From: Tessaracoccus timonensis | GTDB taxonomy: Bacteria > Actinomycetota > Actinomycetes > Propionibacteriales > Propionibacteriaceae | Length of the DNA stretch: 64,000 bases | Assembly (NCBI RefSeq): GCF_900343145.1 | Contig: NZ_LT996886.1 | Span: forward strand, 1 to 64,000 | Direction: 5' to 3' | In this document: in pieces, positions 1 to 8,185 of the stretch | Position numbering within the stretch: position 1 is the first letter of the stretch | Layout of the letters: the number at the start of each line of letters is the position of its first letter | Notes under the pieces: generated by a model | What the model was told of the DNA's origin: nothing | The model's database searches: none | What the model saw: the letters and a program-made list of their open reading frames with translations, nothing else | Made by a program: the position numbers and the translations under genes

Positions 1-100
1 ATCAACGTCGAGGCAAGGAATCACGCGCACGGAAACACCCATAAGGAATAACGTACCGCCCGCGCGGATGTGGTGGTGTGGCTGTCGTCATTGCGAGACG

Positions 101-142
101 GGATTTCGATACGCGCCCTGCGGGCGCTACTCAATCGCCGGG
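101..142. repeat. REP-like palindromic repeat, copy 1
   Basis: The unit reads GATTTCGATACGC, then a short GCCC-TGC-GGGC hairpin, then GCTACTCAATCGCCGG. A second copy with compensating changes in the hairpin (GCCGCC-TAC-GGCGGC) lies at 298-340. The conserved flanks and the co-varying stem are typical of repeated extragenic palindromes of actinobacterial chromosomes. The family name is inference; copy number elsewhere in the genome cannot be seen here. Confidence 0.6.
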
Positions 143-207
143 GGGGCGACCGACACCCGACCGTCAAGTAGGCCCGAAGGGCCGTATCGGGGCGTGCCGC
201 GCGAAAA

Positions 208-287
208 AACTTCATAATCCGTATGCAGATGCGATGAAGGGCCTGATTTAGGGGTGTTAGATCAATCTGCGTACGGATTTTGAAGTT
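208..287. repeat. Long inverted repeat, possible stem-loop or small mobile element
   Basis: The arms at 208-230 and 265-287 are inverted copies of a 23-base sequence containing CTTCA, AATCCGTA and GCAGAT, with two mismatches and a 34-base loop. The whole structure sits between the two REP-like units in an otherwise gene-free stretch of 393 bases. It could be an RNA hairpin, a miniature element or a protein-binding site. I see no coding potential that would explain it, and nothing else recognisable in bases 1-100. Confidence 0.55.
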
Positions 288-297
288 CAACGGTGGG

Positions 298-386
298 TGA
301 TTTCGATACGCCGCCTACGGCGGCTACTCAATCACCGGGGCGGGCGCTACTCAATCACCGGAGCGTGAGGCTACTCGACCGCCGGA
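298..386. repeat. REP-like repeat copy 2 followed by tandem half-units
   Basis: A full unit (298-340) is followed by two further copies of its right arm. The core GCTACTCAATCACCGG occurs at 323 and 346, and a variant GCTACTCGACCGCCGG at 370, so the spacing is 23-24 bases. The array stops 8 bases before the helY stop codon on the opposite strand, so it lies directly in the 3' region of the helY message and may form its 3' end. This is visible sequence structure; function is inferred only from position. Confidence 0.55.
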
Positions 387-393
387 GCGGGCT

Positions 394-3123
394 CTAGTCG
401 TCGCCCATCTCAGCGGCGATCACTCCGCGGCGCATCTGGTCGATCGCAAGGCGGGCGGTGCGGCGGAGGTCGCCGGGGCCGGCGGCCTGGGCCACCTGAC
501 CGCAGAGGTCGATCACCTGGCGCACCCAGCGCACGAAGTCGCCCGGCGCGAGCGACGAGTTGCGCAGCACCTTCGCGAGTTCCTGGCCGCTCGCCCAGCG
601 CCACACCGCAGACGCGAAGCCAATGTCGAGGTCGCGGGCGCGATCGCGGCGGTGGCGTCGCTCGATGATGCCCACCTCACGCCATAGATTCCGAAGCTCG
701 CTCTGGGTGCGCTCGCTGGCCGCGTCGGGCATGCGGGGGTGCTCCGCGTCGCGACCTGGGCGCGATTCGTACACCAGCGAACTCAGTACGGCAGCGAGCT
801 GCGCCGGGTCAAGCTCGTTCAGAATCCCGCGACGAATCGCCTCCGCCGCGACGAGATCCAGCTCGTTGTAGATGCGTCGCAGCATCTGCCCAGCCTCGGT
901 GAGCTCCTCACCGTCGAGGTATCCCAACTCCGTGAGCACATCGCAGACATGGTCAAACTGCACACCGAGCGAATTCGCACGCCCCAACACGGACGCCTCA
1001 GCGCGTTGCGACTCCCGCTCCAAACGCAGAATCTTCGCCGCAGCAACAGCGTGAATCTCTCGGTCCTCACACGCGTGACACGGATGCGCCCGAATCGCCA
1101 TGCGCAACCGCTGAATCTCCGCAGCGTGCGACTCGTCGGTGGGCACGTCATCCACGTCGGGTGGATCGAGCTCGTCGGTTTTCGCCGCAAGCGCCGCGAT
1201 CAGCGCGCGCCTGTCCGAGCGCTCCTTCAAACGGAAACGCTTCGGCACCCGGATGCGCCCGTGCGCGCTCACCGGCCCCGCGAAATTATGCGGTTCGAGC
1301 TTCAACACCGTGTGATCTGCGGAGATCGTCTGCACCCATGGCTGCGCGCCCTTGGCCGGCTTCCTCCCAGTGCGCAACGTCACACTCCAGCCCTGCTTGG
1401 GCACCCAAATCACGTCGCCCGGCAGGAGGCTCGCAATCGAATCGGCCGTCTGCGCCTGCCGCTCCGCCCGACGATGCTTCGCCGAACTAGCTTCAAGCCG
1501 CGACACATCGTCGCGCAGCTGCGCGTACTCCATGAAGTCGCCCAGGTGGCACTGCACGGTCTCCTGCAGCTCGGTGAGGTCGAGTTTCCGACGCCGGTCC
1601 TGACGCGCCGCCTGCACCACCGTCTTGTCCGTGAGGAACTGCGAGAACGACTGATCCAGCATCTCCCGCGCCCGCTCGCGTCCCATCGTCGCAATGAGGT
1701 TCACCGCCATGTTGTAGCTGGGCGCGAAACTCGACTTCAACGGATACGTGCGCTTCGACGCGAGCCCCGCCACCGCGCGCGGGTCCATGCCCGGCTGCCA
1801 GCACACGACGGCGTGCCCCTCCGTGTCGATGCCGCGCCTGCCAGCGCGCCCGGTCAGCTGGGTGTACTCCCCCGCCGTGATGTCGACGTGCGCCTCACCG
1901 TTGTACTTCGACAGCTTCTCCAGCACGACGGTGCGCGCCGGCATGTTGATGCCCAGCGCGAGGGTCTCCGTCGCGAATACGATCTTGAGCGCACCCGTCT
2001 GAAAGCCCTCTTCGACGATGGCCTTGAACGCCGGTATCTGGCCGGCGTGGTGGGCGGCAATGCCGTGCGTGAGCGCCAGGCGGAAATCCTCGTAGCCGAG
2101 CGCGTCGAGATCCGTCTTCGACAGCGCAGCCGCGTGCTTGTCGGCGATAGCCCCCAGCATGGCCGCTTCGTGCGGTTCGGTCAGCACCACGCCGGAGCGC
2201 AGCACCTGCTGGACCGCGCCGTCGCAGCCTGCCCTCGAGAAGATGAAATGGATAGCGGGCAGTAGTTTCGCGGCGTGGAGCGCGCGGGCCACATCCACTC
2301 GGTTCGTGCGCGGCGTAGAGAACCGACGATGCACCTCGCCGCCGAATTGTCCCCGACGTGGCTTACCGCGCCCGCTGCGCCCGCGCGGGTTGCGTGCGTC
2401 GTCGCGCACCCGCATCGACTCGTTCTTGCTCACCTTGAGCAACTCGCGGTTCACCTTCGCTGCCCGCTGCGACGGCGCCTCCTGCGCGGTGGGCGCGACA
2501 CCGTCGAACAAATCGACCAGCTTTCGCCCCACCAGCACGTGCTGATACAGCGGCACGGGCCGACGTTCGCTCACGACGGTGGCGAACCCGCCTCGCACCT
2601 CGTCGAGCCACGCGCCGAAATCTTCGACGTTGCTCACCGTCGCGGAGAGCGCCACGAGCTGCACGGAGTCTGCCAGGCCAAGAATGACTTCTTCCCACAC
2701 GGCGCCGCGGAAGCGGTCGGCGAGGTAGTGCACCTCGTCCATCACGACGTAGCCGAGGTCGCGCAGCGTCGGCGATGCGGCGTAAATCATGTTGCGCAGC
2801 ACCTCGGTGGTCATCACCACGATCTGCGCTTCCGAATTCACCGACTGGTCGCCCGTCAGCAGGCCCACGCGCTCGGGCCCGTACCGCGCCACGAGATCGT
2901 GATACTTCTGGTTCGACAGCGCCTTGATCGGCGTGGTGTAGAAACACTTCCGGGATTCCTCGACCGCCATGAATACGGCGAACTCCCCCACCACCGTCTT
3001 GCCGGCGCCGGTTGGCGCGGCGACGAGCACGCCCTTGCCGTCGGCGAGCGCCTTGCAGCCCTCGATCTGGTAGTCGTCGAGCGGAAACGAGTAGCCTTGC
3101 GCGAATTCGTCGATGAGGTTCAT
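394..3123 (-). CDS. helY: HelY, Ski2/Mtr4-type DEVH-box RNA helicase
   Basis: Protein of 909 residues. Helicase superfamily 2 motifs are visible: Walker A APTGAGKT (36-43), DEVH (129-132), SAT (160-162) and QLTGRAGRRG (422-431). The long C-terminal half resembles the Mtr4/Ski2 accessory region, so the likely role is ATP-dependent unwinding of RNA or RNA-DNA structures in the cytoplasm. A basic, glycine-rich insert lies near 240-265. The ATG at 3123 is chosen because it overlaps the stop of the upstream lipid kinase gene by 4 bases (ATGA); a longer reading frame starts 33 bases earlier but would run into that gene. It is last in the pafB-pafC-tatA-tatC-helY order known from other actinobacteria, here with a lipid kinase gene inserted. 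Confidence 0.93.
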   Translation of the reverse strand: MNLIDEFAQGYSFPLDDYQIEGCKALADGKGVLVAAPTGAGKTVVGEFAVFMAVEESRKCFYTTPIKALSNQKYHDLVARYGPERVGLLTGDQSVNSEAQIVVMTTEVLRNMIYAASPTLRDLGYVVMDEVHYLADRFRGAVWEEVILGLADSVQLVALSATVSNVEDFGAWLDEVRGGFATVVSERRPVPLYQHVLVGRKLVDLFDGVAPTAQEAPSQRAAKVNRELLKVSKNESMRVRDDARNPRGRSGRGKPRRGQFGGEVHRRFSTPRTNRVDVARALHAAKLLPAIHFIFSRAGCDGAVQQVLRSGVVLTEPHEAAMLGAIADKHAAALSKTDLDALGYEDFRLALTHGIAAHHAGQIPAFKAIVEEGFQTGALKIVFATETLALGINMPARTVVLEKLSKYNGEAHVDITAGEYTQLTGRAGRRGIDTEGHAVVCWQPGMDPRAVAGLASKRTYPLKSSFAPSYNMAVNLIATMGRERAREMLDQSFSQFLTDKTVVQAARQDRRRKLDLTELQETVQCHLGDFMEYAQLRDDVSRLEASSAKHRRAERQAQTADSIASLLPGDVIWVPKQGWSVTLRTGRKPAKGAQPWVQTISADHTVLKLEPHNFAGPVSAHGRIRVPKRFRLKERSDRRALIAALAAKTDELDPPDVDDVPTDESHAAEIQRLRMAIRAHPCHACEDREIHAVAAAKILRLERESQRAEASVLGRANSLGVQFDHVCDVLTELGYLDGEELTEAGQMLRRIYNELDLVAAEAIRRGILNELDPAQLAAVLSSLVYESRPGRDAEHPRMPDAASERTQSELRNLWREVGIIERRHRRDRARDLDIGFASAVWRWASGQELAKVLRNSSLAPGDFVRWVRQVIDLCGQVAQAAGPGDLRRTARLAIDQMRRGVIAAEMGDD

Positions 3124-4031
3124 GCGACGACCACCTGCAGCGCCCCGGGGTCGCACTCGAGCACAGCTGGGACGTCGCCGAGCTCCTCGCCGTCGCCCAT
3201 CAAAAAGACGCCGTCACCGTCGATCTCCACCCGCTTCGCCCGCATCAACTCGACCGCAGGATGCTCCACAAACTTGCCTGAATACATGCTGGGCAGCATC
3301 CGCAGCAGCGTGCCGCGCCCGACCGGGCTCACGAGCGTGAGGTCCAGGTACCCGTCGGTGGGGTCGGCGACAGGGCTCATGCGCATGCCGCCGCCGATGA
3401 TGCCGGTGTTGCACACCGCGACGAACATGCCTTCAAAATGGCGTGGCTCGCCGTCGATCACCAGCCGATACTGCAGTGGCGTGAACCCCATGAGCTCACG
3501 CATCGCGATCACGCCGTAGCTGAGCGAGCCGAAGCGCAGACGGGTGTCGTTCGTCGCGCGATTGACGCGCGCGTCGTAACCGGAGCTGACTGCGGCCCCG
3601 ACGTAGCGCTCCCCCACGCTTTCGCTGCGCACTTTGGTGAGGTCGAGGTGTTGCGTTCGGCCCGCCGCGATGGCGGCGAGTGCGTCGTCAATGCTCGCGA
3701 TGCCGAGGGCTCGCGCGAAATCGTTGCCCGTGCCTGCCGGGATGATCGCGAGCGTCGCGTCGGTATGTGCGCAGCCGTTCAGACCGAGGTGGGCCATACC
3801 GTCGCCGCCCACCACCACGACGGTGTCGCCCTCTCGCGCGCTCGCTGCGGCGGCGCTGATGCGGGCTTCGGCGTCGACCCAACTCGTCGAGGTGATGACG
3901 AGCACTTCCGCCGACGGCAGCGTCGCGCGGAGTTGCGCGACAATCTTCGGCAGTTTCCGCCCGGCGCGGCCACCGCCCGAGCGTGGGTTGACGACGAGCG
4001 TGACGAGCTGTGGCTTGGCGAGTTCGTTCAC
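3120..4031 (-). CDS. Diacylglycerol-kinase family lipid kinase
   Basis: Protein of 303 residues with the catalytic-domain hallmarks of the DgkB/YegS/sphingosine kinase family: NPRSGGG (15-21), the nucleotide-binding GGDG (75-78) and PAGTGNDFAR (98-107). Such enzymes phosphorylate diacylglycerol or related lipids at the inner membrane face. The exact substrate cannot be told from the sequence. The start is GTG, overlapping the tatC stop by 4 bases (GTGA), and the stop overlaps helY in the same way, so translation of tatC, this gene and helY is probably coupled. The gene interrupts the usual tatC-helY adjacency. Confidence 0.88.
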   Translation of the reverse strand: MNELAKPQLVTLVVNPRSGGGRAGRKLPKIVAQLRATLPSAEVLVITSTSWVDAEARISAAAASAREGDTVVVVGGDGMAHLGLNGCAHTDATLAIIPAGTGNDFARALGIASIDDALAAIAAGRTQHLDLTKVRSESVGERYVGAAVSSGYDARVNRATNDTRLRFGSLSYGVIAMRELMGFTPLQYRLVIDGEPRHFEGMFVAVCNTGIIGGGMRMSPVADPTDGYLDLTLVSPVGRGTLLRMLPSMYSGKFVEHPAVELMRAKRVEIDGDGVFLMGDGEELGDVPAVLECDPGALQVVVA

Positions 4032-4900
4032 TGCGTCTCGGGGGCGTCGATATCGGGGTTGAACTCTGCGTACGACTCCTCGGTGATGCCTCTGCGTTTG
4101 TCGATGATGCGGCAGATGAGCTCTGCGACGAAGAACAGCAGCGTCATGGGAATGACGAGCGAGAGCATCGAGAAGGGGTCGACGGTGGGAGTCACCACCG
4201 CCGCGAAAATGGTGGAGCCCAGCACCACGAGCTTGCGGTACTTGCCGAGCTGGAAGCCGTGCACCACGCCACCGAGGTTCAGCATCACCAGCAGCACCGG
4301 CAGCATGAACGAGACCCCGAACACGAGCATGATCATGACCTGCTTCTGCAGGAAATCCACCATGTCGAGCAGGTTCTTAATGTCGAAACCTTGTGGGGTG
4401 AACCCCACCATGATGGCGACGCCACGCGGCCAGATGATGTACCCCAGCCAACAGCCCAAAAGGAAGAGCGGGGTCGCCGCCGCGACGAAGGTGAGGACGT
4501 ATTTCTTTTCGTTCTTCAGCAGCGCAGGAGCGAAGAAGGCCCAGATTTGGTAGAGCCAGATGGGGCTCGTGAACACCATTCCAGCGAGCAGGCATGCCAC
4601 CACGGCGAGCGTGAACGGCGACACCACGTTTTGCGCGGTGAGCACGATCTCCGCCGTGCCGTTCGTGTTCTCTTCTACCCATTGTTTGGCTTGGTTGAAA
4701 GGATTCGTCACGAACGGCACGAGGCGCTCATAGACGAAGCCACACGCGATCGCTCCGATCGCAATGGCGACAACGGAGACGGTCAGGCGATAGCGCAGCT
4801 CCCGGAGGTGATCCATGAGCGACATGGTTCCTCCGGGGCCACCCTTGGGAGGCCGTAGCCACGCGAACCGGCGCGGCTTCGACGCTGTGTCAGATGACAA
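4028..4900 (-). CDS. tatC: Twin-arginine translocase subunit TatC
   Basis: Polytopic membrane protein with about six hydrophobic segments and the conserved TatC N-terminus MSLMDHLRELRYR. TatC is the receptor that binds twin-arginine signal peptides and, with TatA, exports folded proteins. Two starts are possible. A TTG at 4900, nine bases after tatA, gives 290 residues with a basic leader. An ATG at 4825 gives 265 residues and has a much better ribosome-binding site (GGAGGAACC before ATG). Extensions before MSL are common in actinobacterial TatC, so the longer form is listed, but the start is uncertain. Confidence 0.93.
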   Translation of the reverse strand: MSSDTASKPRRFAWLRPPKGGPGGTMSLMDHLRELRYRLTVSVVAIAIGAIACGFVYERLVPFVTNPFNQAKQWVEENTNGTAEIVLTAQNVVSPFTLAVVACLLAGMVFTSPIWLYQIWAFFAPALLKNEKKYVLTFVAAATPLFLLGCWLGYIIWPRGVAIMVGFTPQGFDIKNLLDMVDFLQKQVMIMLVFGVSFMLPVLLVMLNLGGVVHGFQLGKYRKLVVLGSTIFAAVVTPTVDPFSMLSLVIPMTLLFFVAELICRIIDKRRGITEESYAEFNPDIDAPETQ

Positions 4901-4909
4901 GGCCCGTCT

Positions 4910-5146
4910 TTACTGCTCGGGGCGCTCAACAGGCTCGTCGACGACCTGCGCGTCGGTGTGCGTGGGCGCCTTCTTCGGAGCATCCACCGACTTCTGGTCG
5001 TCTGTGGTGACCTCTTCCTTGAACTCGCGGATCGAGCGTCCAACGCCCTTACCGACGCCAGCGAGGCGCGAACCACCGAAGAGCACCAGCACCACGATCA
5101 AGATGATGATGGCTTCGGGCCAGCCGATGAACAGTGGAATGGGCAT
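4910..5146 (-). CDS. tatA: Twin-arginine translocase subunit TatA
   Basis: Protein of 78 residues with the TatA layout: a short N-terminal hydrophobic helix ending in LVLFGGSRL, an amphipathic stretch (GVGKGVGRSIREFKEE) and an acidic polar tail. It forms the protein-conducting part of the Tat system. The ATG at 5146 is preferred over an in-frame GTG at 5155 because AGGTGG sits six bases before it and the product then begins directly before the helix. The gene precedes tatC by nine bases or more, as is usual. Confidence 0.93.
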   Translation of the reverse strand: MPIPLFIGWPEAIIILIVVLVLFGGSRLAGVGKGVGRSIREFKEEVTTDDQKSVDAPKKAPTHTDAQVVDEPVERPEQ

Positions 5147-5148
5147 AG

Positions 5149-5358
5149 TTACCACCTTTCGTTACTTGGGACAGTGTAATCGCGTTTGTGCAAGGCCGCC
5201 TCGTCGAGGATGCTTTGCAGCCTGGTCACTCGCTCGGCCAGCAACCGGGCCTCGCTGCCAAAGCGACTCAGCTTCGGCTTCAACCGTGACGCGTACACGA
5301 CAAGCACAATCAGCCCGGCGACACCCACCATCGCGAGGATCAGCGCAGACCAGATCAT
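5149..5358 (-). CDS. Small single-pass membrane protein of unknown function
   Basis: Protein of 69 residues with an N-terminal hydrophobic helix (residues 2-23) followed by a basic, charged segment predicted to be helical. It sits between pafC and tatA; the stop is two bases before the tatA start, and an alternative TTG nine bases upstream overlaps the pafC stop. No catalytic motif is visible. The N-in/C-in anchor with a cytoplasmic helix recalls small actinobacterial proteins of this locus, but no function can be assigned. Confidence 0.7.
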   Translation of the reverse strand: MIWSALILAMVGVAGLIVLVVYASRLKPKLSRFGSEARLLAERVTRLQSILDEAALHKRDYTVPSNERW

Positions 5359-5363
5359 GGCAG

Positions 5364-6281
5364 TCAACGGTAGTACTCCAGCGCCTCGCGTGCCATCTCC
5401 CGCGCCAGTTGGGTGACGCGTTCGTCGGAAACTTCCACGACGGCGCTTCCCAGCCGCAGCAGCAGTCGGGCCGCCCAGTCGAATGAGACGAGCGGGAACG
5501 TGATGCGCCACAGCTCGCCCACCTGCTCGCACGCCGTCGTCGGGTGGTAGTCGGCGCACCACCTGCCCGCCTGCGTCACCGTGATGGTGAGCTCAGTGGG
5601 CGCGTCGCTGAACCAGGTGGCGAGCTCGTCGGGCACCGCACGCGGGGTGACGGGTTCGTCGAGCAGATTCACCTCGACGATGCGGTCCAGGCGGTAGGAA
5701 CGCCACGCTTCACGCGTGCGGCTCCATGCGTCGAGGTAGGCGTAGCCGCGGTCGGTGCGCAGCCGCGTCGGCTCCACGGTGGCCTCGCGCACCTCGCCTC
5801 GGCCTTCCCTGCGGTAGCTGAGCCAGCAGGCCACACCCGCCGAGACGGCCTCGTGCAGCGTTGCGCGGACGTGTTCGTCGCCGGCGTCGACGTCGATTTC
5901 GACGCTCGCGGGCGCATCCTTCGACAGGGCTTCAAGCTTCCTGAGCGCCGACCTGGCGCCCGCGTCGTCGCCTCCCAGCTCCAGCACCATGCGCAGCGCG
6001 ACGACGAGGCTCGCGGCCTGCGCTCCGGTGAGGCGCATGGGGCGCCCGAGTGCGTCAAGGTTGGTGGCGAAAATGTGTCCATCTTCCCGCGCACCGCCCA
6101 GATCTACCTCGAACAGGTCGCCATAGAAGCCGCCTGGTAGTCCGACGAACTGCAGGATCGAGAGGTCGGCAAGCACACGCTGCTGGGTGATGCCGAACTC
6201 GTCGGCCACCTCTGCGACGGTCACCCCCGGGTGGGCGTTGAGGAACGGCACCAGGTGCACGAGGCGTTGCAGCTCAGTCAT
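5364..6281 (-). CDS. pafC: PafC, WYL-domain DNA-damage transcription activator subunit
   Basis: Protein of 305 residues. It has an N-terminal winged-helix region (about 1-60, including VAEVADEFGITQQRVLADL) and a central WYL-type domain (about 140-200, ACWLSYRREGRGEV). With PafB it forms the heteromeric activator of the LexA-independent DNA-damage response known from mycobacteria. The ATG at 6281 overlaps the pafB stop by 8 bases. The order pafB-pafC-tatA-tatC-helY is that of mycobacteria, which supports the assignment. A possible target promoter lies at 47163-47185 in this window. Confidence 0.9.
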   Translation of the reverse strand: MTELQRLVHLVPFLNAHPGVTVAEVADEFGITQQRVLADLSILQFVGLPGGFYGDLFEVDLGGAREDGHIFATNLDALGRPMRLTGAQAASLVVALRMVLELGGDDAGARSALRKLEALSKDAPASVEIDVDAGDEHVRATLHEAVSAGVACWLSYRREGRGEVREATVEPTRLRTDRGYAYLDAWSRTREAWRSYRLDRIVEVNLLDEPVTPRAVPDELATWFSDAPTELTITVTQAGRWCADYHPTTACEQVGELWRITFPLVSFDWAARLLLRLGSAVVEVSDERVTQLAREMAREALEYYR

Positions 6282-7206
6282 GCGTACCTCCGGCCAGGGC
6301 CGTGAGCCGTTCGACGACGGACTCACGCAGGTGGTCGGGCGCGAGCACGAACGCGTTGGGGCCGGCCGCGCAGACTTCCGTGATGATCATGTCGTCGTTG
6401 AAGCCCCGCACCTCGCGGGCGACGAAACCTTCAGGCAAGGGATCTGTCCAGGTGGCTGGCGAGGAATCCGTGAGCAACTCGGGAGCGTCACGAACCGCAA
6501 TCACGGCGCTGGCCTGCGCGGAGGAGGTTGGCGCAAGGTATTCGGTGAGGTCGTCTGGCACCTGGAAGGCGTCGTCGGGCCCCACCGCGCGGGCCACACC
6601 GTCGATGCGGGAGAGCTTGAACCGCCTGGGTGCCTGCCGGTCGACATCGAAGCCCAGCACCAGCCACAGGCCGCGCCGCTGCGAGAGCTGCCAGGGCTGC
6701 ACCCGACGCGTCCGCCCGCCATACTCGAATTCGACGCAGCGCCTCGCCAGCTGCGCTTCGTAGATGACGTCGAACGAGGGTTCTGTCGCGGGAATGTGTG
6801 CGCGTACATTCGGCAGGCGGTCGAGGTCGGGAGCGGCCCCTGCCGCGCGCAGCCGCTGAATCGCCGTCGACGTGGCTTCCGCCCCGACGGAGGTCTGCCA
6901 GGCGTGCGCAGCAAGACCGATGGCCACCAGCTCGTCGCGGGTGAACTCCACGTCGGGGAGCTCAAACTCGAGACGGTCGATGCGATACCCGTCCTCGTCC
7001 GTCGAGTCGGGGTCGTTGCTGCCGGTGCGCAGCGGAATGCCGAGGGCGCGAAGCTCTGCTTTGTCGCGCTCGAAGGTGCGCTCAAAACTCGCGGTGCGGG
7101 CGTAGCCATCGACCATCTCGCGGATCTCGGCTTTGGAGAGGAAGCGTTTCGTCGTCAGCAGCGCGATGAGCAGGTTCAAAATACGTTCCGACTTCGCGGC
7201 CGACAT
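6274..7206 (-). CDS. pafB: PafB, WYL-domain DNA-damage transcription activator subunit
   Basis: Protein of 310 residues with an N-terminal HTH (ERILNLLIALLTTKRFLSK begins it) and a WYL-type domain in the middle (RCVEFEYGGRTRRVQPW). It pairs with PafC. The ATG at 7206 has an excellent ribosome-binding site (GGGAGGA). A candidate -10 (TAGGCT, 7253-7258) lies about 45 bases upstream. The gene that precedes pafB in mycobacteria, the Pup ligase pafA, is not here: the next gene upstream is the divergent gluQ. Confidence 0.9.
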   Translation of the reverse strand: MSAAKSERILNLLIALLTTKRFLSKAEIREMVDGYARTASFERTFERDKAELRALGIPLRTGSNDPDSTDEDGYRIDRLEFELPDVEFTRDELVAIGLAAHAWQTSVGAEATSTAIQRLRAAGAAPDLDRLPNVRAHIPATEPSFDVIYEAQLARRCVEFEYGGRTRRVQPWQLSQRRGLWLVLGFDVDRQAPRRFKLSRIDGVARAVGPDDAFQVPDDLTEYLAPTSSAQASAVIAVRDAPELLTDSSPATWTDPLPEGFVAREVRGFNDDMIITEVCAAGPNAFVLAPDHLRESVVERLTALAGGTHD

Positions 7207-7294
7207 CGCGCTCCTCCCTTCCGCTCCTTGGGCACAGGTGATTCCTTGCAGAAGCCTACCTGCACCCATCGCGATCGCTGCCCAACTGAGCGGC

Positions 7295-7300
7295 TACGGT
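7295..7300 (+). promoter_or_regulatory. -10 element of leaderless gluQ
   Basis: TACGGT fits the actinobacterial TANNNT -10 and lies six bases before the gluQ ATG, which predicts a transcript that begins at or near the start codon. No ribosome-binding site is visible in front of that ATG. The -35 region is not recognisable. Confidence 0.5.
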
Positions 7301-7306
7301 GATGCA

Positions 7307-8185
7307 ATGCACGTGGATCGCTACGCCCCTTCCCCCACCTCCGACCTGCACCTCGGCAACCTCCGCACGGCGCTCGCCGGATGGCTGCTGGCTCGCGCGG
7401 CGGGTGGCAGGTGGTTGATGCGCGTGGAGGACCTCGACGAGGCCCGCGTGCGCGCCGCCGGCGACGCGGAGCGCCGCAACTTGAACGACCTACGTCGACT
7501 CGGGCTCGATTGGGATGACGAGGTGATCCGGCAATCCGAGCGCCACGACCTCTATCGAGACGCCATCGCCTCACTCGGTGACCGCGTATTCGAATGCTTC
7601 TGCACGCGTCGCGAGCTCGCCACGGCGGCCTCCGCGCCCCACGGCGACGACGGATTCCGCCCCTACCCCGGCACATGCCTGCGCCTCACCGACCGCGAGC
7701 GCGACGAGCGAAGAGCTGAGCGCCGCCCAGCGCTCAGGGTCAGGGCCGACGGCGCCACGTACCGGGTGCACGACCGCTTCGCATGCGAGGTGGAGGCCGT
7801 CGTCGACGATTTCGTGCTGGTCCGCGGCGACGGGCAGTTCGCGTACAACCTGGCGGTCGTCGTCGACGACATCGCCACCGGGGTAACGCACATCACTCGC
7901 GGCGACGACCTGTTGTCGTCGGCTCCGCGCCAGGCGTGGCTCACGGCTCAGCTGGGCGCCACGCCCGCGAGCTACACCCACGTCAGCCTCGTGATGGGCA
8001 CCGACGGGCACCGCCTCGCCAAGCGCAACGGAGGTGTCACGCTCGACGAGGCGGGCGGGCCGGATGTGGTCTTCCCGTGGCTCGCGCAGTCGCTCGGGCT
8101 CGGCCCCTGCGGCGATGCCGCAGAGGCACTCGCCAACATGCCTGCTGACTACGAGTTTTGGACGTCGAGAATATCGATCACGTAG
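7307..8185 (+). CDS. gluQ: Glutamyl-Q tRNA(Asp) synthetase
   Basis: Protein of 292 residues, close to the usual 290-300. It resembles the catalytic half of glutamyl-tRNA synthetase: a HIGH-type motif in APSPTSDLHLGN, zinc-site cysteines (CFC near residue 92, GTC near 117) and a KMSKS-like LAKRNGG near the C-terminus. The anticodon-binding domain is absent. Such enzymes glutamylate the queuosine base of tRNA(Asp). The start is the ATG six bases after a -10, so the message is probably leaderless. The last 37 bases overlap the convergent FKBP gene. Confidence 0.9.
   Translation: MHVDRYAPSPTSDLHLGNLRTALAGWLLARAAGGRWLMRVEDLDEARVRAAGDAERRNLNDLRRLGLDWDDEVIRQSERHDLYRDAIASLGDRVFECFCTRRELATAASAPHGDDGFRPYPGTCLRLTDRERDERRAERRPALRVRADGATYRVHDRFACEVEAVVDDFVLVRGDGQFAYNLAVVVDDIATGVTHITRGDDLLSSAPRQAWLTAQLGATPASYTHVSLVMGTDGHRLAKRNGGVTLDEAGGPDVVFPWLAQSLGLGPCGDAAEALANMPADYEFWTSRISIT

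Noticed and set aside
21-290. An 89-codon open frame on the minus strand across the repeats at the window start
   Set aside because: It runs through the inverted repeat and REP unit, has no ribosome site and no protein-like composition.
323-385. A CRISPR-like array from the three evenly spaced arms
   Set aside because: The spacing leaves only about 6-8 bases between units and there are no cas genes; this is a palindromic repeat family.
739-2265. A 508-codon open frame on the plus strand opposite helY
   Set aside because: It is rich in Arg, His, Leu and Pro with no motif or start signal, as expected of the antisense frame of a GC-rich gene; helY on the other strand has all helicase motifs.
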